A DNA stretch of 18,391 nucleotides from an uncultured Bacilli bacterium (GTDB lineage: Bacteria; Bacillota_I; Bacilli_A; RF39; UBA660): assembly GCA_910587775.1 (NCBI GenBank), contig CAJUNF010000003.1, positions 41,923 through 60,313 on the forward strand, written 5' to 3'. Position 1 is the stretch's first letter. The number at the start of each line of letters is the position of its first letter. The notes under the pieces were generated by a model that worked only from the letters and a program-made list of their open reading frames with translations, ran no database searches and had not been told where the DNA came from. Shown here in pieces: positions 8,609 through 14,433 of this stretch. The position numbers and the translations under genes are program-made.

Positions 8609-9817
8609 ATGAAGATTTTTTCATATGTTCGTAACAATGGGTTAAAGCGTTCTATTCAAGTTTTATGGCAATATAAAATTCAAATTTTTCTTGAAAAAAT
8701 AGTTTATGTATTTACTAAGAATAAGCCTTTACAAAATAAGATTTTAATTGAGAGTCACAACGATTTTGATTGCAATGGAGGAGCATTTTATGATTATTTA
8801 ATAGATAATAATTATAATGAAACTTATAAAATCGTATGGTTTGTTCGTAAAAAAGTGAAGAAAAAATTACCAAAGAATGTTACTTCTGTTCCTTTATTTG
8901 GACCTAGTTTTAGGAAGGCGTATCACATATGTACTGCTAAATATATGACTTGTGATTGTGATATTTTAAAAAAATACCGGGAAGATCAAGTTTTAGTTTA
9001 TTGCTCTCATGGAGCAGGTGGACTTAAAAGTGCTAAAGGAAAGATGTTTATTCCTGATAGTGTTAGTTATTTGTTAGTACAATCAAAGAAGTATATGCCA
9101 ATTCAAGCAAATCAATGGTCTTTAAGTACAAATGATTCGAGGTTTGTTTATATTGGATATCCAGCGCAAGATACTTTTTTTCAAAGTGATAAAGAAGAAA
9201 TTAAAAAAATTACTACAAAGAAATATAAAAAAGTTATTTTGTGGATGCCAACATTTCGTCGTGGTGGTGGGTATCAGCGAAATGATAGTTTAAAAGAACA
9301 AAAACTTGGTATTCCACTATTTGAAAGTAAAGAGGAATATCAGAAATTTAATGAACAATTAAAAGAATTAGATGTTTTTTTAATTATTAAAATTCATCCA
9401 AAGCAAGATTTAGATAATCTTTTTATTGAGGATCAATCAAATATAAAGGTGTTAACAGGAGAAACGGTAAAAGCAATGAAAATCGATACCTATCGATTAA
9501 TGAAGTGTACTGATGCTTTAATTAGCGATTATTCTGGAGCAGCTTATGAATATTTACAATTAAATCGTCCTATTGGATATGTTTTGGATGATTTAAAAGA
9601 TTACAAATTAGGTTTTGTGGTAGATGATATTCAAAAGCTAATTGCAGGTCCTTGTATTTATGAGCTTAGTGAATTAAAAGATTTTGTAGAAAATGTAGTG
9701 AAAGAAAATGATACTTATAAAGAAAAAAGAGAATCTTTAAGAGATTATATTTACGAATATCATGATGGTAACGCTTGTCAAAGGTTAGCAATGTTATTTG
9801 GATTAAAAAGGGATTAG
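8609..9817 (+). CDS. CDP-glycerol:glycerophosphotransferase-family protein (TagB/TagF-like)
   Basis: This is a membrane-peripheral transferase of the Glyphos_transf family, which moves glycerol-phosphate or another polyol-phosphate from a CDP-activated donor. The 402 residues contain the family landmarks: ILIESHNDFDCNGGAFYDYL (45-64), CSHGAGGLKSAKG (132-144, catalytic-type H134), ILWMPTFRRGGG (210-221), IKIHPKQD (260-267, H263) and LISDYSGAAYEYLQLNRPIGY (304-324), the donor-phosphate-binding block. It has only one domain and no extra N-terminal transferase, so it more likely adds a single phosphate-linked substituent or link to a capsule unit than makes a long poly(glycerol-P) chain. AAAGGAG (8593-8599) precedes the ATG. 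A TagD-like cytidylyltransferase is encoded at 11886-12290, which could supply CDP-glycerol. Confidence 0.88.
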   Translation: MKIFSYVRNNGLKRSIQVLWQYKIQIFLEKIVYVFTKNKPLQNKILIESHNDFDCNGGAFYDYLIDNNYNETYKIVWFVRKKVKKKLPKNVTSVPLFGPSFRKAYHICTAKYMTCDCDILKKYREDQVLVYCSHGAGGLKSAKGKMFIPDSVSYLLVQSKKYMPIQANQWSLSTNDSRFVYIGYPAQDTFFQSDKEEIKKITTKKYKKVILWMPTFRRGGGYQRNDSLKEQKLGIPLFESKEEYQKFNEQLKELDVFLIIKIHPKQDLDNLFIEDQSNIKVLTGETVKAMKIDTYRLMKCTDALISDYSGAAYEYLQLNRPIGYVLDDLKDYKLGFVVDDIQKLIAGPCIYELSELKDFVENVVKENDTYKEKRESLRDYIYEYHDGNACQRLAMLFGLKRD

Positions 9818-9832
9818 GTAAGGAGCGTTTTT

Positions 9833-10435
9833 ATGTCTAATTATATATTTTTATTTGATCTTGATTCTACTATTACAAGAAAAGAAATTTTACCAACAAT
9901 TTCTGAGAGAATTGGAAAACAACAAGAAATGAGAGATTTAACAGAAGCTACAATGCGTGGAGAAATGCCTTTTAAAACAAGTTTTTTAAATCGTGTTCGT
10001 ATTTTAGAATCTGTAGCGGTGTCTGAAGTGAGTGATATTGTAAAAGATATTCCTTTAAATGAGCACATTGCTAAATTCATTCTTGAAAATAGAGATCGTT
10101 GTTATGTTGTAACTGGGAATTTAGATGTTTGGATTTGTAAATTAATGGAAAAAATTGGTATGTTAGATCATGTATATTGTTCTAAAGCACAAGTTTTTGA
10201 AGATAAGATAGGTAATGTGATTAGTGTTGCAGATAAAGAGTTAATTGTAAAGCAATTTGTTCAACCTATTGTTTCTATTGGTGATGGTGATAATGATTCT
10301 GGTATGGCCAAGTATGCTGATATTGCAATTGGCTTTGGTGGAGTAAGAGATATTGCTCCCTCTTTACTTCGAAACATTGATTTTGCTTTTTATGATGATA
10401 AAAAATGTGCTGATTTTTTAAATACATTATTGTAA
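9833..10435 (+). CDS. SerB-like HAD-IB phosphatase, substrate unknown
   Basis: This is a 200-residue haloacid dehalogenase hydrolase. Motif I is FDLDSTIT (8-15, nucleophile D9 and general acid D11). The cap resembles phosphoserine phosphatase (TEATMRGEMPFKTSFLNRVRIL, 37-58). Motif II is VVTGNLDVW with T94, motif III a lysine near 134-140, and motif IV is SIGDGDNDSGMA (148-159). All chemistry residues are present, so it should be active. The motif II surroundings (TGN) differ from the SGGF of true phosphoserine phosphatases, which suggests another phosphate-ester substrate. Position between a CDP-glycerol-transferase-type gene and a LicC-like nucleotidyltransferase points to making or trimming a precursor for a CDP-activated group rather than to serine synthesis. 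AAGGAG (9820-9825) precedes the ATG. Confidence 0.87.
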   Translation: MSNYIFLFDLDSTITRKEILPTISERIGKQQEMRDLTEATMRGEMPFKTSFLNRVRILESVAVSEVSDIVKDIPLNEHIAKFILENRDRCYVVTGNLDVWICKLMEKIGMLDHVYCSKAQVFEDKIGNVISVADKELIVKQFVQPIVSIGDGDNDSGMAKYADIAIGFGGVRDIAPSLLRNIDFAFYDDKKCADFLNTLL

Positions 10436-10447
10436 GGAGGTAGTGTT

Positions 10448-11089
10448 GTGAATTCAAGTAATACTTCAGTTATTATATGTTGTGCTGGTATGGGGACACG
10501 ACTTGGTATTGGTTCTACTAAAGCATTAGTTCATTTATGTGGAACACCTTTAATTATTCGTTTACTAGAAAATTTAAAAGATTATGATGATATTCGAATT
10601 GTAGTAGGTTATCAAGCAGATAAAGTAATTAAACTTGTAAATGAGTATCGAAAAGATATTATGTATGTGTTTAATTATGATTATGAATCAACTGGTCCTG
10701 CTGCTAGTATGAGTAAAGCTTTAGTGAGTGTTCGTGAAAATGTTATCGTTTTAGATGGTGATTTGGTAGTAAATCCTCTTGATTTTCGTACTTTTTTAAA
10801 TTATCAGGGTGAGTGTATTCCATATTCTTTAAAAACTTCAGATGAACCAATTACGGTTCGCGTGGAAGAAGAAAAAGTTATAAATTTCTTAGATAAAGAT
10901 AGTGAGTATGAATGGCCTGGTATGTTAAAAATCAAAAGAGAAAATTTGAGTCGTGGACAAGGCTATATTTATGAGGTTTTAAATCCTTTGCTTCCTTTTC
11001 CAACGATTTGTTTAAGAACTAGATCCATTGATACACAAGATGATTATGATAGAACTATGAAATGGATTATGAATGACTTTATAGATTAG
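10448..11089 (+). CDS. LicC/MobA-like nucleotidyltransferase (probably CTP-using)
   Basis: This is a Rossmann-like nucleotidyltransferase of 213 residues. The nucleotide-binding loop is CAGMGTRLG (12-20) with K25 in the following STKALVHLCGTPLI segment. The metal site is VLDGDLVV (101-108), and the C-terminal IDTQDDYDR (about 193-201) matches the end of phosphocholine cytidylyltransferase (LicC) and related enzymes such as the Campylobacter capsule cytidylyltransferases. Such enzymes join NTP to a phosphate- or phosphonate-bearing small molecule. No licA, licB or licD genes are here, so choline is not supported. The substrate is unknown and may be linked to the adjacent phosphatase or racemase. 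The start is GTG 10448, set by a very strong AAGGAGG at 10434-10440. Only 12 bases separate it from the phosphatase stop. Confidence 0.85.
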   Translation: MNSSNTSVIICCAGMGTRLGIGSTKALVHLCGTPLIIRLLENLKDYDDIRIVVGYQADKVIKLVNEYRKDIMYVFNYDYESTGPAASMSKALVSVRENVIVLDGDLVVNPLDFRTFLNYQGECIPYSLKTSDEPITVRVEEEKVINFLDKDSEYEWPGMLKIKRENLSRGQGYIYEVLNPLLPFPTICLRTRSIDTQDDYDRTMKWIMNDFID

Positions 11090-11095
11090 GATTGT

Positions 11096-11124
11096 TTGCA
11101 TTTTTTCTTTATGTACGTTAAAAT
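11096..11124 (+). promoter_or_regulatory. Candidate internal promoter before the racemase gene
   Basis: TTGCAT (11096-11101) and TAAAAT (11119-11124) are separated by exactly 17 bp. Transcription would start near 11131, about 55 bases before the TTG start at 11186. The 96-base gap is the largest within the locus downstream of 1224. The same TTGC-N2-17 bp spacing is seen ahead of the LCP and HEAT genes. Confidence 0.45.
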
Positions 11125-11185
11125 ATTAATAGCTTAAGGGGTTTAGTAATTCATAATATTAGTAATTTGAAAGAAGTGAATTTGT

Positions 11186-11893
11186 TTGAAAAAAGATGAA
11201 TTTGTAATAGGTGTGCTTGGTGGTATGGGAACTTATGCTACCATCCATTTTTTTGAAACTTACGCAGAGGTTTTTCCAGCAGATAAGGAGTGGGAACGTC
11301 CAAGAATTATTATTGATAATCGATGCACTATGCCTAGTCGGGTACGAGCATTTTTATATCAGGAAAATGTTTCTACCCTCGTAGAAGAAATGACAGATTC
11401 TATGAAAAGTCTTTTACGTAGTGGATGCACAAAAATTATATTAGCTTGTAATACTTCTCATTTATTTTTACCTAAAATTTATGAAAGTGTTCCAGAGTTA
11501 GAAGATAGTGTTGTTCATATCATTGATCATTGTGTAGAAAAAATAGCTTTAGATAATCAAGAAAAAGTATATTTACTTGGTTCTGAGGGAACTATTGATT
11601 CTAAGATTTATCAAAATGCTTTAGAAAAACAAGGAATTGTTTGTGTTACTCCAAGTGAAGAAGAATATAAGTATCTTCGTAAAGTGATTGAAGCAGTAAA
11701 ACAAAATAAATATACAGATGAAATTAAAGATCTTTTTGTTTCTTTAATAAATCGATATGATTCTTGTATTTTAGGGTGCACAGAACTTCCAATTTTATAT
11801 GAAAAATATAAAGAGTTTGTTTCATGTAAAAAGGTATTTGATCCATTATTAATTGTTTTAGAAACTTTGAAGGAGGAGTATGATCATGAGTAA
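11186..11893 (+). CDS. Aspartate/glutamate racemase-family protein
   Basis: This is a cofactor-independent racemase-type enzyme of 235 residues. The opening IGVLGGMGTYAT (8-19) binds the substrate carboxylate in the family. The two catalytic cysteines are both present, C88 in LACNTSH (86-92) and C198 in LGCTELP (196-202), so it should be able to invert an amino-acid alpha carbon. The family also contains hydantoin racemases and decarboxylases, so Asp or Glu is only the default substrate. MurI seems less likely, because the position in a glycan-modification cassette next to two nucleotidyltransferases suggests a dedicated role such as supplying a D-amino acid or related acid for decoration. 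The start is TTG 11186 with AAGAAGTGA (11171-11179) upstream; no better start exists nearby. The 3' end overlaps the TagD-like gene by 8 bases. Confidence 0.88.
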   Translation: MKKDEFVIGVLGGMGTYATIHFFETYAEVFPADKEWERPRIIIDNRCTMPSRVRAFLYQENVSTLVEEMTDSMKSLLRSGCTKIILACNTSHLFLPKIYESVPELEDSVVHIIDHCVEKIALDNQEKVYLLGSEGTIDSKIYQNALEKQGIVCVTPSEEEYKYLRKVIEAVKQNKYTDEIKDLFVSLINRYDSCILGCTELPILYEKYKEFVSCKKVFDPLLIVLETLKEEYDHE

Positions 11894-12290
11894 AATTTTA
11901 ACGTTTGGTGTATATGATTATTTTCATATTGGTCATTTAAGATTATTTCAACAATGTAAAAGTCATGCCGATTATCTTATTGTTGCCGTGCAAGATGAAA
12001 AGAGTATTTTAAAATACAAACCAGATGCAAAAGTTCTATATTCTACTATAGAGAGAGTAGAAATTATAAAGTCATTACGAATTGTTGATGAAGTTATTGT
12101 ATATGATAGTGTTTCACCAGAAGTTCTTAGTCGTGTAGATTTTGATATTTTAGCTTTAGGAGAAGATCATGTTGGAGAAAGATTTGATCGTGTAGTAGAG
12201 TGGTGTAATCAAAATGATAAAAAGGTAGTTCGTTTAAAAAGAACTCCTGGTATTTGTTCATCTCAAATCAAAAAAGAATTAGGTAGTTAA
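11886..12290 (+). CDS. TagD-like cytidylyltransferase (glycerol-3-phosphate cytidylyltransferase family)
   Basis: This is a compact nucleotidyltransferase of 134 residues, the usual TagD length of about 130. It carries the HxGH motif as HIGHLRLF (14-21) after LTFGVYDYF, and the C-terminal signature RTPGICSSQIKKEL (119-132), corresponding to RTxGISTTKIK in TagD, which binds the CTP triphosphate. It should make CDP-glycerol or another CDP-polyol, the donor for the transferase at 8609-9817. The segment LGEDHVGERFD (91-101) replaces the GDDWEGKFD expected in TagD, so a different polyol phosphate is possible. ATG 11886 is preferred over ATG 11880 because the AAGGAGG at 11870-11876 is 9 bases from the former and only 3 from the latter. 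It overlaps the racemase, so the two are probably co-translated. Confidence 0.9.
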   Translation: MSKILTFGVYDYFHIGHLRLFQQCKSHADYLIVAVQDEKSILKYKPDAKVLYSTIERVEIIKSLRIVDEVIVYDSVSPEVLSRVDFDILALGEDHVGERFDRVVEWCNQNDKKVVRLKRTPGICSSQIKKELGS

Positions 12291-12306
12291 AAGGTGTGGA
12301 GGATTT

Positions 12307-13005
12307 ATGGAAGAGATTAATATTTTTGAATTTTTAAATTATATTCGTAAACATGCAATATTTTTTGTTTTAGTTATGTTCTTTGTTTTAATTATTTGTT
12401 TATTTTATTTTATCGTAGTACAACGTCCTGTTTATAATTCTGAGGTTTCTCTTACTCTTACAGGAATTAGTGGAGATAATAAGATTACTACTAATGATAT
12501 TACTTTAAATACCAAAATGATTCCAACGTATCAAGAATTAATTACAAGTCGAAGTGTATTAGATCAAGTAGTTAATAATTTAAAATTAAATCGTTCTGCT
12601 GGAAGTTTAGCAGGAAGTATTAAAATTAAAGCAGTAACAGATTCTATGGTTTTAAATATTACAGTGACAGATTCTAATCGAGTTGTTGCAAAAGATATTG
12701 CCAATGAAGTAGCAGATATTTTTAGTAAAGAAATTCAAACTCTTTATAATATTAAAAATGTTACTATTCTTGATAAAGCTGTAGTAAGTGATAATCCAAT
12801 TAATATGAATTATGTAAAATCTATTTTAGTTAGTTGTGCAGCTGGTTTATTTGTTGCTTTTGCTTTACTTTTCTTAGTTTTCTTTTTAGATAATACGATT
12901 AAGAGTGTTGAACAAGTAGAGTCTAAAATGGAAATGGTCGTTTTAGGAGCTATTCCTGATTATAATACTGTTGGAAAGAACAATAAAAGAGGAGGTAAAA
13001 AATAA
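12307..13005 (+). CDS. cpsC: Chain-length regulator, CpsC/YveK type (Wzz domain)
   Basis: This is a polysaccharide co-polymerase without its kinase domain. In Gram-positives the CpsC protein anchors the separate CpsD tyrosine kinase and together they set chain length and coordinate assembly. The 232 residues have two transmembrane helices (about 17-38 and 171-194) enclosing an extracellular domain. The Wzz-type start INIFEFLNYIRKHAIF and the DNPINMN stretch just before the second helix are characteristic, and the cytoplasmic tail is short and basic. GGAGG (12298-12302) precedes ATG 12307. The kinase gene begins at the last base of this stop codon. The bases around this start (12296-12312) are identical over 17 positions to those around the HEAT gene start at 16036. 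Confidence 0.93.
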   Translation: MEEINIFEFLNYIRKHAIFFVLVMFFVLIICLFYFIVVQRPVYNSEVSLTLTGISGDNKITTNDITLNTKMIPTYQELITSRSVLDQVVNNLKLNRSAGSLAGSIKIKAVTDSMVLNITVTDSNRVVAKDIANEVADIFSKEIQTLYNIKNVTILDKAVVSDNPINMNYVKSILVSCAAGLFVAFALLFLVFFLDNTIKSVEQVESKMEMVVLGAIPDYNTVGKNNKRGGKK

Positions 13006-13685
13006 TGAATATGAGTAATGAGTTGATTGTAGAGAGAAATCCAAAATCATCTGTTGCTGAAGCTTTGCGTATTATTCGTACTAATTTGCAATTTTCTTCA
13101 GCTGATAAAAAAGTACAAATTATTTTAGTTACTTCTTCTGTTCCTGGTGAAGGAAAGAGTTTTACTAGTGCTAATTTAGCTACTGCTTTTGCTCAAAATG
13201 GAAGTAAAGTATTATTAATTGATTGTGATTTACGAAAAGGTAGACTTCATCGTTTGTTTAATATTACAAATGATACTGGTTTATCAAATTTACTTTTAGG
13301 AAATGTTGAGAAAGAATACAAAGATTATATAAGAAAAACTTTTATTTATAATTTACATTTACTTACTAGTGGTGTAGTTCCACCAAATCCAAGTGAATTG
13401 TTAGATTCTAATAAAAATAAAAAGTTATTAGAAATTTTACGTGAAGATTATGATTACATTATTTGTGATGGAACACCGGTTGGAGGTCTTACAGATTCTG
13501 TTGTTATGGCTAAAAATGTAGATAAAACAGTTGTAGTTTGTGCTGTAAATTATACAAAAATAGATCAATTAGAAAACACAAAAAAAACATTACAAAATGT
13601 TGGAGCTGATGTGGCAGGGGTTATTGTAAATAAAGTTCCAGAGGTTCATAGTAGTTATTATGGAAACTATTACATTGAAGATTAA
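13005..13685 (+). CDS. cpsD: CpsD/Wze-type bacterial tyrosine kinase
   Basis: This is a cytoplasmic BY-kinase that autophosphorylates a C-terminal tyrosine cluster and partners CpsC. The 226 residues show the oligomer motif EALRIIRTNLQFSS (19-32), Walker A VPGEGKSFT (46-54), Walker A' LLIDCDLRKGR (70-80) and Walker B YIICDG (151-156). The tail carries YYGNYY (Y218, Y219, Y222, Y223), the expected phosphorylation cluster. The usual DTPP after Walker B is here DGTPVGG, a mild variant. GGAGG (12991-12995) precedes the ATG. No cognate tyrosine phosphatase (CpsB/PHP or LMW type) is encoded in the window. The last 26 bases are shared with the start of the VanZ gene, so the DNA coding the tyrosine tail also codes another protein's N-terminus. 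Confidence 0.94.
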   Translation: MNMSNELIVERNPKSSVAEALRIIRTNLQFSSADKKVQIILVTSSVPGEGKSFTSANLATAFAQNGSKVLLIDCDLRKGRLHRLFNITNDTGLSNLLLGNVEKEYKDYIRKTFIYNLHLLTSGVVPPNPSELLDSNKNKKLLEILREDYDYIICDGTPVGGLTDSVVMAKNVDKTVVVCAVNYTKIDQLENTKKTLQNVGADVAGVIVNKVPEVHSSYYGNYYIED

Positions 13686-14124
13686 TTGGAAAAAAATATT
13701 AAAGTGGCTCCTATTTTTAGGGTGGCTTCTTTTTATTTATATTAGTTCTTCTCAGCAAGGGGAAGTTAGTCATTCTATCTCTAATGGCTTTGTAGATTTT
13801 CTAAAAGAGATTATTCCTACTAATTTGTTTTGTGGTATGGATTTAAATTTTTTGATGCGTAAATTTGCACATGTTAGTGTTTTCTTTGTACTTGGAATTA
13901 TTACTTTTTGCTTATTAAAAGAATATTCAAATTCTTTTTACAAGCGTTTATTTTTAGCGTTTCTTATTTGTTTTCTTTGTGCTTGTATGGATGAATTTCA
14001 TCAAGTTTTCGTTTCTGGTCGAGATGGAAAGGTATTAGATATTTTGATTGATAGCTTTGGATCTTTATTGAGCTTATCTTTCTTATTTTTAATTTTTAAG
14101 CCCTCTTTAGTAAAAGATGCATAA
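13660..14124 (+). CDS. VanZ-like membrane protein
   Basis: This is a 154-residue membrane protein of the VanZ family. VanZ-like proteins give low teicoplanin resistance in vanA clusters but are common in other envelope loci, where their function is not established. There are about four hydrophobic helices (12-30, 70-86, 94-110 and 128-146). The family residues are visible: SSSQQGEVSHS (29-39), RKFAHVSVFFVLG (67-79), and DEFHQVFVSGRDGKVLDILIDSFG (111-134). ATG 13660 has no recognisable ribosome site and lies inside the kinase gene; TTG 13675 is an alternative. Either way translation is probably coupled to cpsD. A terminator overlaps the stop codon, marking the end of the main transcription unit. 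Confidence 0.87.
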   Translation: METITLKINWKKILKWLLFLGWLLFIYISSSQQGEVSHSISNGFVDFLKEIIPTNLFCGMDLNFLMRKFAHVSVFFVLGIITFCLLKEYSNSFYKRLFLAFLICFLCACMDEFHQVFVSGRDGKVLDILIDSFGSLLSLSFLFLIFKPSLVKDA

Positions 14125-14149
14125 TATATTTGTTATATTATGTTTTTTT
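14120..14149 (+). terminator. Intrinsic terminator after the VanZ-like gene
   Basis: CATAATATA (14120-14128) pairs perfectly over 9 bp with TATATTATG (14134-14142) around a 5-base loop, followed by seven T residues (14143-14149). The stem has only one G-C pair, but the layout is that of an intrinsic terminator. The stem begins at the VanZ stop codon. It marks the end of the main polysaccharide transcript. Confidence 0.72.
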
Positions 14150-14219
14150 ATTCATATATATTTTTTTCTATCACATATTAATTATAGTAAGAAAATTGTT
14201 TTTAAGAGGTGTGGCTTTT

Positions 14220-14342
14220 ATGGTTTTTGTTATTTTGCTTTTCTTATTTGTAGGTTATTGTGGGTGTGTTATTTCATCTTTTTGTAATAAAATTGAAGAG
14301 AAAAAAGAGCTTTCTAAATTCATAAAAAAGAATAATTCATAG
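14220..14342 (+). CDS. Small single-pass membrane protein, function unknown
   Basis: This is a 40-residue protein with one N-terminal hydrophobic helix (about 1-20), three cysteines (GYCGC and SSFC), and a short charged tail (KIEEKKELSKFIKK), consistent with a small type II or tail-in membrane peptide. I recognise no family. The in-frame reading frame extends back to a TTG at 14130, but that start lies within the terminator hairpin and has no ribosome site. ATG 14220 is preceded by AGAGGTG (14205-14211) at 8 bases. It lies alone between the terminator and the promoter of the LCP gene. It could be a non-coding gap with a chance frame, but the ribosome site and the clear helix-plus-charged-tail layout favour a gene. 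Confidence 0.5.
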   Translation: MVFVILLFLFVGYCGCVISSFCNKIEEKKELSKFIKKNNS

Positions 14343-14369
14343 TAATTTTTAAATGATTATGAGTATTAT

Positions 14370-14398
14370 TTGCGTATCTTCTTTTTTTTTGATATAGT
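14370..14398 (+). promoter_or_regulatory. Candidate promoter for the LCP gene
   Basis: TTGCGT (14370-14375) and TATAGT (14393-14398) are separated by exactly 17 bp, the sigma-A optimum. The start site would be near 14405, leaving a leader of about 30 bases with the ribosome site GAGGTGA (14422-14428). The palindrome ATACGTAT (14428-14435) overlaps the start codon. Confidence 0.6.
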
Positions 14399-14433
14399 TT
14401 TATAGAGTATAGACTACGTTTGAGGTGATACGT

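Noticed and set aside
10448..11089. Phosphocholine decoration pathway (LicC).
   Set aside because: The nucleotidyltransferase looks LicC-like, but there is no LicA kinase, LicB transporter or LicD transferase in the window.
14130..14219. A 70-residue version of the small membrane protein beginning at TTG 14130.
   Set aside because: The TTG sits in the loop of the terminator hairpin and has no ribosome site; ATG 14220 has one.
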